DNA of 64,000 nucleotides, taken from NCBI RefSeq assembly GCF_029227915.1, contig NC_079876.1, positions 23,560,001 to 23,624,000 on the forward strand, given 5' to 3'. Origin of the DNA: Hydractinia symbiolongicarpus. Its lineage: Eukaryota; Cnidaria; Hydrozoa; Anthoathecata; Hydractiniidae. Position 1 is the first letter of the stretch, and each line of letters begins with the position of its first letter. Below the pieces are notes generated by a model. The model was not told the DNA's origin, ran no database searches, and saw only the letters and a list, made by a program, of their open reading frames with translations. Position numbers and translations under genes: made by a program. Positions 12,432-23,992 of this stretch are shown here, in pieces.

Positions 12432-13981
12432 CTATAAAATTTTAATCATCATGTTAGTTATTTCAAATTTACCAACAGAATGATGTTTGTGAATTGCTAC
12501 GCAAACTTAAGTTTTCTAAGAACTTTTTTCACCCATGACAGACTATACATAATTCTGAAATATACTATCACATTTGATAATAATAAAGTATATATTCCAT
12601 AAATATAACTATTTTTTATGACATTTTAGGACAACCCAAGACTTTATCAAAACCCCAAACATTGGACTTTTAAACCTTTTTGAATCTGTTTCAAATTAGA
12701 ACTAAAATTTTTTTTTGAATAAAACATTTTTGGGGCAATGTAAGATTACAGGTGATAGAAAGGTCATTCAGGAAAAACTTTGCAATCTGTCATTTTGTCC
12801 GACATGTTACTGTGGCTACCTTTCTCCTTTTTGAAATGTATATAGCTACATTTTAGGCTAATCTTAATATTATATAACATCTATTTTAATGTTCCACATC
12901 GTTTTGGTCATTATATATATATTTTGATTTGTTCTTTGCTAATGTATATCAATATTGGAGTACTCATAGAAACAAATTATAATAAATTCCCTGACTATTG
13001 GCAGTAACATGGCTTTCGTGTGAGTTTGGGGATTGGTTTGAAACATTTGAATAAGACAACTGAATTTTGATATCCTTGAAAAGCTTAAACTGGACTTTAC
13101 TGTAAACTTAGGAATATAATGTACAATTGTAAATTTAAGTATGTTTTATTGGTCTAATGGCTATTGCCTTGTGGTTATGGCGTACACATCATAACCACAG
13201 GGTCTGTGGTTTGGTCCTTAGCGCAAGCATGTTTAGCAAGTGTCTTTACCACAGCTACGGGTCAACCCATGTCATGTGAGGAAAACTGGGTAGGCAATGC
13301 CAAGGTATATGTAATGTATACATTGAGAATACAGGGCCCACATTGATAACAATGATTTAACACTGAAGTGGAAAAACATAATTACCTTGCATGTATATGG
13401 CTAATATATATAGCTATACATATATAGCTGGGAGAAAGAAGAGAATTGCATACAGCTCTATAAGCATACAGTAGCCAACTTTTAAGCCCACACTTTCACT
13501 CACAAAATATAAAAATGGCATATGAAAAGTGTTTTAGTTTATTACAAAAAAATGTAGCTAGCTATTATATGTATTCAACCACAATCTGTATTATCTGTCT
13601 GGAAAGGGTTTTTGCTTACAAACCACTCTGCAACCCTTTCCATATTAATAGACTTGCAAACCAAGGGGATCCTTTTCCCAGCTCCATAAACCTTTCTAAA
13701 TTTATTTGAACATGGCCCTATGACCAGCTAGCTATATTCAAAAAATCTGCAAACTACATCATCATGATGATGTTGATGATAAAATTAACGAAAATGAAAT
13801 TATAGCGTAAATAAAACAGAACGGCGATGATGTATTTCATAAGCTAATGACATACATCTAAACTAGCTAGAAAAGACTAAGATATTATAAGATAAAAATG
13901 ACGCACAAGTTGTAAAGATGTAGCTATATATAGCAAAAGTAACTCAGGCTTCAAAAAGAAAGCCATTGCTTTCACACTTAC
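12432..13981 (-). other. Putative first intron of IFT74
   Basis: An acceptor (TTTATAG on the minus strand) ends at 12432, 15 bases upstream of the IFT74 ATG. A strong donor (GCGGTAAGTG, minus strand) starts at 13981. The interval would be a 5'-UTR intron. It contains the SINE at 13152-13371 and otherwise AT-rich sequence with no supported gene. Confidence 0.4.
13152..13371 (+). mobile_element. tRNA-derived SINE, family A copy 2
   Basis: The block GCCTTGTGGTTATGG near 13166 resembles a tRNA-type A box. It is followed by GGTCTGTGGTTTGGTCC in the B-box position, then TGTTTAGCAAGTGTCTTTACCACA, GGGTCAACCCATGTCATGTG and ACAGGGCCCACATTGATAAC. The same blocks in the same order form the copy at 5812-6033. 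The GGGTCAACCCATGTCATGTG block also occurs in the SINE at 48190-48546. Confidence 0.75.
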
Positions 13982-14100
13982 CGCTTGGTTTTCCATTCGT
14001 AAATAACTTGATTAGTCGAAGCCGTTCAGTATATTATCAGTTGTTACGAAATAGGGACAGCAAGGCAACGTTTCTATGAAAAAGTTAACGTTGTACCGAA
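13982..14100 (-). promoter_or_regulatory. Possible IFT74 leader exon and promoter region
   Basis: On the minus strand, ATGGAAAACCAAGCG at 13982-13996 runs straight into the donor GTAAGT. Spliced to the acceptor at 12432, it would give an eight-codon upstream reading frame ending TAA six bases before the IFT74 ATG. The transcription start is not visible. If the organism uses spliced-leader trans-splicing, the acceptor could instead receive a leader RNA. Confidence 0.3.
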
Positions 14101-15968
14101 TGAAAGCTGCCATAAATCTTTAGGCATGCAGTTTGCTCGGTTATCGGAAACTTTATAACATTTTGTTAGTTCCTGGAAACAGCCTCGCTCTTCATCACAG
14201 AGCCTTAATCAAGCTCACAGAATTTCAAAGCTGCGCTGGTGAGTCCCTTCACAATTTTCCAAGCCAGACCCGCTAGCCTAAAAGAACTTTTATTTATTTT
14301 TTAACATTATTTGTTATCCATGACGAACTAGCTGAGATCGCGTAGCATGGCTGATGAGTAGCTTTGGTGGGCGATTGTTATAAGGGTTTAATTTTGCTCA
14401 ACAAGGGGCTGTTGATATGTTTTTTGAAGAGACAAGTGGAGGGGCGTGAACCCCAACATGAGGACCGAGTGTCCCAACTAGCGAATTTCTCAGTATTACT
14501 TGAGTTTACTCCTTACATCAATGTTAAAAATTTTCTTCATTTTTTGTCAATATTTATCTATTTATCTTGCATGCAAGTAAAACCTGTAACAATACTGCAA
14601 TGGTTCTCTAGTATTTTTTCAATTTTTTTTTACATTTATCTTGGCAATCACAGTGTGTACAATAACATGAATTGTTTTAATGGAGAGTATATAGATAGCA
14701 TGTTCCTTTGTTATTATATTATATATTCATATTTTAAGTTGTTTAAAAGCAGTGATTACTTAAACATGAAAAAGGTATATTCGATTAGGATTTTAAATAT
14801 ACAATACACTTACAAGCTTGAAAATTTGATATCAAAACAAGACATGCAGGAGGGTCCTTTGAGATGATCTAACACAGCTAGCAAAAGGGATGACATGCTT
14901 GGGTTCTGCACAGACAAGACAGATAAGTATAACAGTGTAAAGGTTAATTTTGATGACATTATCAACATAATATTCCTCAAGCAGATGGGTTGATCCAACT
15001 TTAGGGAATTTGACCAGTGTGATCTCACGTTGCATCTCATGCCTATGTTGTATGTGAGAGGAGTCTTTAGTAATTTCCACCTGTTTTTAAGTTGTTTGGA
15101 CTCAAGGTTTAAATGTAATGCAAGAAATATTTAACCCCAAAAGCATTAGGGTTTTTTTTGGCCTGTTACCCCATAAGGAAATTGCTATTTTTTGGTTATG
15201 ATATAACTATCATAAAACTATACAGTCATAAACAAAAAAATATAAACCTCTAAAAGTCTATTATAACATCATATTATCAGTTTAATACACTTTCCAGTTA
15301 TAATACACATCAGAACAAGGTACAATAATCATAACAATATTTTTGTAAGTTTATTTTGTTGAGTCTTTTTTCTACTGTATTTGATTATAGAAAATGTCTC
15401 TCTGTTAGATAGAAGGATTTTTGTTGCTGTGCCTGCACATTTTTTTTTTGCTAAAATGGTAGCTTTAAATGCACTAGTACCTCCGTTTAAGGGGCTATCC
15501 TGGGTAAATAATTTCAATAATAATAATAATATATTTGCTGTAATTGAATTAAGAAAAAACCAAATGTCAATTTTAACAAACCTTTTTTATTAATAGTTTT
15601 TCACACAATTTGTCACATTCAATATATTGATGCATTTTTTTACGGGGACACAAGCCTCAGATTTTGTTGAACAAAGTATGAACTGCTTCCAGTTCAAATA
15701 TTGTTTTCATAACATCTAGGATAAGTTGTGCATTTCTATCTCAAGCTAATGGTTGCTTATGTTGTTTCCCTGTCTCGGTTTATATGAACACAAAAACAGT
15801 TATTTCTCAATATATTATATAAATATATATATACATATAAATCTTGGCGAAATTTTTGGTCAAACAATCTTTCGTCATAATTAGTTCCTAATTTCTACAT
15901 CATATATAATTATCATTGCTGCTTCGATCTGTTATTATTGACTGATTTATTTTTCATGGAACAAGAAT
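14101..15968. other. Intergenic, no supported gene
   Basis: This stretch separates the divergent IFT74 and methyltransferase genes and should contain their promoters. Several open frames exist (for example 14364-14867 plus and 14832-15080 minus), but their composition is that of AT-rich non-coding DNA and no family is recognised. Confidence 0.5.
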
Positions 15969-18283
15969 ATGAGTACTTATATGGACTACAAACAAGCTGC
16001 AACTCTTTATGATGAAGCTCGAATACCTGCTGGTGCTACTTCAATATGGCAAATTATGATGTCACTTTTAAAAATGGATACAGAGAAGGTAAAAGACCTC
16101 GTATATTTTTTTGTTCTGTTTTGTAAAAATTAAGACTGTAGCTAACCGAAGAAACTTTTGCAAGAGAAACTTACACAAATTTCGCATTGCATATTTATTA
16201 CCATATGGTAAAGGGGATAAACATTTCGTCCTCTCTTTGAAGTTTGTTTAAAACTTTTTAGTCACCTGCAAAAACTTTTCTCTGTATTTGTTTATTATTT
16301 TTCTTTGTTTGTTTTACAAAGTTTATATTAATAAATGCCCAAAAGTGACAATTTTGATTTCTTAAATTTGAATCATAATGGTGCCATTTTAAGCAACAAA
16401 TTTGCCCCCAAAATATGGTATTTTGAATTTCTCTCTAAAAATTATCATTATATACCTTTTTCTATAAATGGTTATAAATATTAGTCAGATTATTATCTAT
16501 GCCCCATGTGGGACCTAGTTTCATTAGGTTCGACATGGGGCAAAACTCTGCTTTCAAAATTAGCTAAAAATATTGTTTTTCAAGTTTTCCTAACATTTAA
16601 TTGTTTCTCTTTTATATATGAACTATAACCTGCTAGCAATTGACTAATTACAAATTAATGTTCTTATTATTTTGTGATAAATTATGTTTTCATGTTTGTC
16701 TAAAAATTTCATTATTTCATTCTTTATGCTCATGATATTCACGTGTAACCATTGAGAGATGTAAACTTCTTAGCTAGAAATTCAAAAGGTATATATATAG
16801 TTCACAAATAGCGAAAGTGAAAACTTTCCAATTTTAGCTATCAAATATCGCGAAAAAATTTCATACAAAAATTTTTCAATTTGTTGATTCGCAAAAGTTT
16901 CTCTAAAACATTTGTCGAGTTTTTAAACTTGCAGATGCTTCTAAGATTAAGATAGGAAACACGAAATCTTCATGCAGTTTTTTCTTTAGCTAAAATTTAA
17001 TTTCATTGCTAACGGCGTCTTAATGAAAGGTGGTGTGTGTTGGCCACTCAACATAAATTAAAAGTTTTGTCGCTTGCAATAATGTCGCAAAACAGTACTT
17101 CCTAAAAGCCGATTTAGTTAGAAGTTAACGAGCACGCCATTTTAATGATGCAGGATATGAAACTTCAAGATACTCATGTTTATTTTTATTTACTTTTCAC
17201 GAAGGTATTAAACAATAATTTAGTTCGCAAAAGGCCAGAGTATTTTTGAACATTGTAAGGAACTATAAGCAAGGGTCGTTACAGTGTATACGTATAAAAA
17301 AGTTTTTTTAATGAAGCTATGCAAAGAAAGATAGAGATGTAACATGTCAAGTAAATGCAATATAATTTTTGATAATTGAGAGAAGCAATCCCGTCAACCG
17401 ATCAACTAGATATCCATGCTGCATTAATACAAAAAAATAAAAATCACTGTTGTACAAAGCAGCTCCTTAAATAGATTCGCTGCTATAGGTTATTAAAGCT
17501 CATCTTATAAAAAGATTTAATTAGATTCTGTTCATTTAACTGTAGATACATGTTTTGGAAGCTGGATGTGGTACTGGTAATTACAGCCTCGAGTTTTTGC
17601 AACACGGACTAAAGAATCTGACTATGACCGATGCATCAGAACACATGCTGGAAAAAGCAAGACAAAAAACTCTAGCGTTTAAAGAGTGCGTCAAAGTGAG
17701 GCAAATGGTTTTGCCTAACCTCGAATTTCCGGACGAACAATTTGATGCGGTCTTGTTTATACAGGTTTTTCACCATATCGACTCTGTTAATCATGACAAA
17801 GAATTACTGATTAGAGAGGACTATCCCAATATGATAAGATCCGTCAAAGAGGCTTATCGAATTATGAAGCCTGGTGGTGTGTTAGTGATTGATACTATGT
17901 TTAAAGAAAATATTGACAGTTTTTGGTGGACGTCTTTGTGCCCGAAGGCGGCGAGATTGATGAAAAATCTACGAATGAAAAAGGAGGACCTGCTGGAACT
18001 TCTTTCAGAATGTGGTTTTAAAGATATAATGTATGTTGTACGACCGGCATCCTGTTTGATGAAGCGAGACATTTACGATGACATTCTAAAAATTAACGAC
18101 CCCCACTGGCGCTCGTATTTATCACAGTTTAAACTTCCCGAGAAAACAGGAGAGCTTGAGAAGTTGATCGAGATAGTAAACAATAAACAAAAAGAGGGAT
18201 GCTTAGATTCGTTTTTTTACGACTTGAATAAGACCTTTCGTATGTATGGAAATCATTCTACTGTATATGCTGTAAAGCCATAA
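15969..18283 (+). CDS. Class I SAM-dependent methyltransferase, two exons
   Basis: Exons 15969-16088 and 17546-18283 join in phase 0 to give 285 aa. The start at 15969 gives MSTYMDYKQAATLYDEARIP, like the YD..R.P lead-in of UbiE/small-molecule-type methyltransferases; the overlapping ATG at 15956 is in another frame. Motif I is VLEAGCGTGNYSLEF (residues 43-57), which binds S-adenosylmethionine. It is followed by an acidic turn (MTDASEHML), then FDAVLFIQVFHHID (motif IV region) and IMKPGGVLVIDT (motif VI region). There is no signal peptide or membrane segment. The substrate cannot be read from sequence. Family membership is firm; specific function is unknown. A reverse-transcriptase element begins about 260 bp downstream in the same orientation. 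Confidence 0.9.
16501..16541. repeat. 17 bp imperfect hairpin in methyltransferase intron
   Basis: GCCCCATGTGGGACCTA (16501-16517) pairs with TAGGTTCGACATGGGGC (16525-16541) with two mismatches and a seven-base loop. It lies in the 1.46 kb intron at 16089-17545, which otherwise holds AT-rich sequence with no supported gene. Confidence 0.55.
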
Positions 18284-18547
18284 AATACGTGCCGTAGTAA
18301 CCGTAGACCTCTCTGTGTTTCTTAACGTTGTTGCACTCTCTTGAAAGATTAAACGATTTTTTTGGTCTTTAGTGTTTGCTCTTTGATTCTATAGTCGCCG
18401 GATTTGTATTTCCTTTCTTATTTTAAAACATATTCTTGTCCCCATGTTGTAAGAAGTAACATATTTTTCATTTTTAACATTTTTTTAATATCTTTTCTTC
18501 TCTCTGCTTATGTCCCTTCTTTCGCAGACGCGTGATTTGCATTCAGG

Positions 18548-20791
18548 ATGAAATATTTTTCAAATAATAGGGATGCTCCTGTTCAAAATTATTCAAGGGT
18601 TCCATTTCCGCTACATACATTACCATATTATATCGTTATGAATATCAAAAAGGATAAATTCGAAAAACGATACAAATTTATACGTGACGAGAAGCAGTTG
18701 AACATCGATGAATATATTAGTGATATCGAGAAGATTCCTTTTTCCTTGATAGATACTTTTGATGATCCGGAAGATCAACTGTATGTTATGAATGAACTCA
18801 TACTGTCCTGCATTAATAGCCATGCTCCTTTGAAAAGGTGTAAATTTACACGACCACCAGCTCCCTGGATGAAGGACCCATCCATTGTATCGTCGAAACT
18901 GAAACTTGAAGAACTTCGTAGTGAATTAAAATCTTGTGATGACAGAGAGGCTAAACATGAGTATGTTGAAACGAGAAATAAATTGAAGAAGGCTATCAAA
19001 CACTCTAGAAGAACCTTCTATCAAAAGGCTCTATCAAGTAACCGTTCAAAGGAAGTATGGAAAACCATAAGAACTATTATTAAACCACAGTTCAAACAAA
19101 TCAGGCAGAATCCCGATACCATCAATGATTATTTCAACTCCATTGCAATAAAGTTAAGCAATACAAATGAGTTAAACATTTCTCCCACTATGAATGATGA
19201 GGCTGTACCGGCAATGGATTTATTTGACCTTCGTCACGCTACCCAAGAGGATGTTCTCAAACATTTGAATTCATTGAGAAGTGATTGCTCTACTGGTGGT
19301 GATAACATACCAGCGAAATTCATAAAACCAGTCGCAGCCCAATTGTCGCCAGTCCTAACAAAGATTTTGAATAACTGCATCGATGCAAACGTATTTCCAA
19401 CATGCTGGAAGAAATCACGTATCTGTCCGGTACCTAAAGTTCCAGGTGCTTCACAACTAGAAGATTTTCGTCCAATATCAATACTTCCTGTACTGTCGAA
19501 AGTATATGAGAAAGTCATTTTATCACAGCTTTGTGACTTCATTGATAGATATAACATTTACGCTTCAACTCAATCTGGTTTTCGCAAAGGTCACTCGTGC
19601 ATCACGATACTCTTAAAATTAAAGGACGACATTTTGAAGGCTATGCAAAGAGGTGAAGTAACTTTATCAGTGTCAGCAGATTACTCCAAAGCATTTGATA
19701 CTGTGAAATATGACGTTCTGATTAATAAGTTGAAGAAACTCCAAATGTCTCCTGCATTCATCAATTTGATCTCTAACTATTTGTCAAATCGCCAGCAGTT
19801 TGTGCAAATTGATGACAAAAAATCGGACACCTTGCTGATCAAATACGGTGTTCCCCAGGGATCTATTCTTGGTCCGATCTTGTTCAACATCTATGTCTCT
19901 GACCTATCGTTGAATTCGTCGTGTAATTCTATCCAGTACGCAGATGACACAAATCTTTACATACACTTCAAACTAAAAGAAATGGATATCGCAACAGCAA
20001 AGCTTCAAAGTGACATTAACCAAATAACAACATGGTCAAAGATAAACAATCTGATGTTTAATTCCATAAAGACAAAATCAATTATGTACTCGACAAGCCA
20101 GTTAAGCTGTATAAACAATTTAAACTTCAGTAACTTATTCAAATTCCATAGTAATGGTGCTGAGATTGAGCGGGTATCCTCTCTCAAAATACTGGGCATA
20201 ACATTCGATGAACATATGACGTGGTCTACACATGTGAATAACATCATTAGATCATCATACGCTACGATTTCGACATTAAAGCGATTGAAACGTTTGGCAC
20301 CTTTTCACGTGAGAAAAAATCTCGCTGAAGCACTGATATTATCAAAGATAGACTACGGAAATCTTGTCTATAATAATATTCCACAATATCAAATGAAAAG
20401 GTTACAAAGAGTTCTAAATGTCGCTGCCAGCTTTGTTCTTCAGAGATATGCTTCCACTAACGATGTGTTAGTAATACTGAAATGGCTGCCAGTGCAAGAG
20501 CGTGTAAATTTATCGATACTAAAACTGGCACACAAGGTGTTGTATGACGAATGCTCACCTGAATACCTTACACTGAAATGGTACAAAAATGGTCGAAGCC
20601 TGCGATCTGATGCAGAAAACAAAAATAAACTACAAAGCGACACATTCCGAAAAACGTTTATGGATTGCTCATCAGCGTTGTTTAATGATCTTCCTGGCAA
20701 TATTCGTTCCGTTGTCAACCATAAAGAATTTATCAAAAAAGTCAAATTATTTTTACACGATAGTGCTTTGTGCAAACTTTTATCCAAATAA
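18548..20791 (+). CDS. LINE reverse transcriptase ORF, endonuclease missing
   Basis: The 747-codon frame carries the usual non-LTR reverse transcriptase blocks: FRPISILPVLSKVYEKVI (about residue 305), SADYSKAFDTV (about 376) with the first catalytic Asp, GVPQGSILGPILFNIY (about 435), and YADDTNLY (about 463) with the catalytic Asp pair. A C-terminal part with RLKRLAPFHVRK and LKWLPV follows, as in CR1/L2/Jockey-type elements. The frame starts in the linker between endonuclease and reverse transcriptase. A TGA lies in frame four codons upstream and no endonuclease precedes it, so the copy is 5'-truncated. The absence of stops or frameshifts suggests a fairly recent insertion. The exact clade is uncertain. 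Confidence 0.92.
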   Translation: MKYFSNNRDAPVQNYSRVPFPLHTLPYYIVMNIKKDKFEKRYKFIRDEKQLNIDEYISDIEKIPFSLIDTFDDPEDQLYVMNELILSCINSHAPLKRCKFTRPPAPWMKDPSIVSSKLKLEELRSELKSCDDREAKHEYVETRNKLKKAIKHSRRTFYQKALSSNRSKEVWKTIRTIIKPQFKQIRQNPDTINDYFNSIAIKLSNTNELNISPTMNDEAVPAMDLFDLRHATQEDVLKHLNSLRSDCSTGGDNIPAKFIKPVAAQLSPVLTKILNNCIDANVFPTCWKKSRICPVPKVPGASQLEDFRPISILPVLSKVYEKVILSQLCDFIDRYNIYASTQSGFRKGHSCITILLKLKDDILKAMQRGEVTLSVSADYSKAFDTVKYDVLINKLKKLQMSPAFINLISNYLSNRQQFVQIDDKKSDTLLIKYGVPQGSILGPILFNIYVSDLSLNSSCNSIQYADDTNLYIHFKLKEMDIATAKLQSDINQITTWSKINNLMFNSIKTKSIMYSTSQLSCINNLNFSNLFKFHSNGAEIERVSSLKILGITFDEHMTWSTHVNNIIRSSYATISTLKRLKRLAPFHVRKNLAEALILSKIDYGNLVYNNIPQYQMKRLQRVLNVAASFVLQRYASTNDVLVILKWLPVQERVNLSILKLAHKVLYDECSPEYLTLKWYKNGRSLRSDAENKNKLQSDTFRKTFMDCSSALFNDLPGNIRSVVNHKEFIKKVKLFLHDSALCKLLSK

Positions 20792-21142
20792 TGTGAATAA
20801 CTCTATGCATGTAGGCTACCTATTTCCCCCCATCTTTTCATTATAGTTCTACCTTTTTTGTGTGTCCTTACATGGTGCCATCAATTTATTTATTTTTAAT
20901 TAGTCTCTTCTTTTTTTTTTTTTTTTTTTTCTTGTTCAATGTGTCTACTTACTCTACCGGCACCATTTCGTACTCTGTGAGCCCATTTATTTCATTATGC
21001 ACTTAGATTCAATATATTTTTTTACTGATCTTATAGATTTTATAGATTTTTATAGTTTTTATTTTTTTGTAGGCAGAAGAACCATTTGTAAATTATGGAT
21101 GCCAAATATATGTTTAATAATAATAATAATAATAATAATATT
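18548..21142 (+). mobile_element. 5'-truncated non-LTR retrotransposon with (TAA)n tail
   Basis: After the reverse transcriptase stop at 20791 there is about 320 bp of AT-rich 3' UTR, with a long poly-T run near 20910-20930, ending in about nine TAA units at 21116-21142. A simple-repeat 3' end is usual for several LINE clades. The 5' junction was not located precisely and no target-site duplication was found. Confidence 0.8.
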
Positions 21143-21631
21143 AAAATTATGCTGAAAATTGGACAGCTCGTGGGCAGCTTAAACTTCCCAGCCTTAATGA
21201 ACGTGACGCATGTCTCATCAAAAATATATCCTTGAAGTTTGCAAACTTATATACTTGATAATGAAATTTCATATTCCCCTAGATTTGTAGAATGTTGCCA
21301 CTGTCGTTTGCCTTAAGTTACAAATTTGTTTGAGTTCAACTGACTCTCGTATCTAGTTTACTTCTTTCGCTGTGCTACTTCCAATATTTCTCTCCACTCA
21401 ATTTGATTGTTTGAGTGTCTTAAATGGTGTGTTAGCTGCATTCCTGAAAATACTTCAGTTATTTAAATTTAACAAACAACCTCGTTTTCACTTTTTATTG
21501 ATCTTAATCATACAGCATATCGTTGTAAAAGTTTTGTATCAAGCAAGAAAACTTAAAAAGTTCTACTTTATAACGGATGGACACAGCGAATAAACCGACA
21601 ATTGCGTAATTGAAGTTTTGTTTATTATTGT
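21143..21631. other. Intergenic, no gene seen
   Basis: This is AT-rich sequence between the LINE tail and the Helitron remnant. Short open frames are present but show no recognisable protein or repeat. Confidence 0.5.
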
Positions 21632-23992
21632 TCATTCTCGTTTGGAAGATCTGTTGACTAGAACCGTTAAAGGCATTTTCGTTGTTTTTTTTCTTTTTCT
21701 GAATATATGTTTGTTTCTAAAGTGACAATTTGAAATCAGGATTATGCTCCATGGAAATACATGGTAAATAAGTTTGACTAGGTGAGACTTTCCACAACCC
21801 CCACTGCCTGTCACAAAACACGAGTTTAGTGGACGTCTGAAATGAATTTGAAAATCACTATCAGTTGATATTGACAATGCCTCATAATAATCACTTCCGG
21901 TCACACCAATATGTTCAAGTATTTCCGGTATGGTTTTAATTGCTACATAATTTTCCTTAGATGGATCTAAAAAAATCACTTTTAATTCTAGATTCTGATC
22001 AATATAATCCTTCACCTTAGTCAGAGTATTGTAACGCTTTTGTAATAAAATAGATTTCCCTTCTTCTGATATATCATCACATATATCAGAAAAAAAACAT
22101 TCAAAATTGTACCGGCATCCTACATTTTTATATTTGCGACATGATCTGGAATGAGAATTTACTTGGTATGACTTCACTAGATTATACAATTCCAGTTTAT
22201 CATATCTGTTTGGTAGGTGGACTTTTATTATGACATCAATGTAAGCCATATATTCATCTTTAGTCTCCTTTCTCAATCTAGGTGCATCAACAACCCATAA
22301 GAATGAATGGGCATGGTGTTGGATCCCGGGAAAAGAACTACGATCAGACTGAATATTAAGTTTTCTTTCTCAAACATAAAGTTTTAACTATAACCTAGCT
22401 CACTACCACAAATATGTCCAAAGTGAGGGAGGCTCTCCACCAGAGAGATCTGACACATGGGGGCTACCTTTAAACTGGAACTCAACTCGAATAGCATGGT
22501 ATTTAACTTTACCTAGGAGACCGTCAACTACAATTTCTCCGAAGAAAACTTCTACTCTGTATTGAAAGTGTCTAGCCAACAAAACTGGATTACTATTCGA
22601 TAATTTACATCGTTCAAAATAATCTACTTTATCTATGTCTTCATCAGATACAAGACCATTTAACTTAGCGATGATAGAGACAAGCTCATTCCATCTTAAA
22701 TCAGCACATGATTGCATCATAAAACTGTATGCATTATCACTAGCCACAAATGAATGTACCGTTTCTTTGAAATTTCTACTGAGCATACCTGCAGTTAACT
22801 GGCTTCCTCTGACTATTTTCATTGCAATATTGATAAGTTGCTGCCAAATCGAATGAGCAAAAAATATATAATCAGGTTCTGGTGCAAATCTCTGTTCATA
22901 ATTCAGCAATCTTTAATTGAAATACTTGGATGGTGATAATTTGACTTGACTATCAACTTTATAGCCAAATTTACCAGAAATAAATAAATATGGATGCGCT
23001 AATTCTTCGCAAAATTCATTACTTAATATAGATACAGAATTTTATCCGTCACAGGGAGCAATTGTCACATTTTCAGATTCAACTGGAATCTGAGATATCA
23101 GAGCAGTCTCGTTACAACCAATTCTGTGTTTATCTAAAGGATTTTCATCTATTTTATCCTGTACATCAGATACAGTTACATTGCACTGTTCATGATCAGT
23201 TGAATTATTACTCATTGACAATGAATTTATGCTTAATTGTTCCATATTAATTCTAACATTGGTAAAGAGTGGGTTGTTTAGCTTCAATTATAAAAGGGCA
23301 GATTTAACATAATCTGGTCGCACAGGCTCAAATTGTACATGGCCACGAAAAACCATTTTTCTTTTCAACTTGAGCATTATCACTCCACTGGTGTGCCCCT
23401 CGGGGTAAATTATTACATACATCACCCGTTTCAAGTGACACATAACAAATTGCACCTTTCATCTTGGGTGATTGGCCCTTTGACATTATAACAACCTTAA
23501 AAGAAGACTCTGTGAAATCAAATTCTTTTTTAAGCTTTCTCAGATTTCTCAACTCTTCCGGCATCTCACATACCTGCAAGTTATTACATACGGCTTGACA
23601 AGGGATAATTTTCTTTATCAACTTCTTATCACATGTCTTGCATATATGTGTAGTGTTGTCAAAGCTGTTCACAAAAGAATAGTAAAAATTGATACTTAAG
23701 CCTGTATATTTATCCTCCTTGAACACAAGAGCTGAGCGTTGATACAGAGATCTATTACATACAACACCTATATAATACGGGCCTTTCAAAATTTTTTGAC
23801 GGAACTTGATAACTTTGTGATATAAATTTCATTACCATACTTCAGTTTTTTAGGCGCTAAAGTACACATTAGAGAAGGCTGAACATGTCTTTTTCTTGAA
23901 TACCTTGCCTGCTTTATTTGGTCTTTTTTTTCTGCATGTTTTATTAGAGAGGGGATGATTGTAGCATGATGTTTGGCACTATTCCATTTCAT
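21632..23992 (-). pseudogene. Decayed Helitron Rep/helicase
   Basis: On the minus strand the Helitron domain order survives in pieces. First comes a Cys-containing DUF6570-like segment (23328-23789) with HICKTCDKKLIKK and EMPEELRNLRKL. Next is PVRPDYVKSALL, then a stop, then LKLNNPLFTNV. Next is GKFGYKVDSQVKLSPSKYFN, a stop, and RLLNYEQRFAPEPDYIFF. The Rep region follows, with KGSPHV (about 22451-22472) and HHAHSFLWVVDAPRL (about 22275-22323). Last is the start of a PIF1-type helicase with the Walker A GSGGCGKSH (about 21783-21820). In-frame stops near 22915 and 23290 and a frameshift near 23345 make it non-functional. The rest of the helicase is missing. Family assignment is firm; boundaries are approximate and no Helitron ends were identified. 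Confidence 0.88.

Noticed and set aside
14064-14069. RFX X-box half-site upstream of IFT74
   Set aside because: Only GTTGCC on the minus strand is present; the second half-site is not recognisable.
14364-14867. 167-codon plus-strand frame
   Set aside because: AT-rich composition with Ile/Tyr/Phe runs, no recognised motif and no splice context; it looks like a chance frame in intergenic DNA.
14832-15080. Minus-strand frame with KFPKVGSTHLLEEYYVD
   Set aside because: The composition is more protein-like than its surroundings, but I recognise no family and see no linked exons; it may be a transposon scrap.
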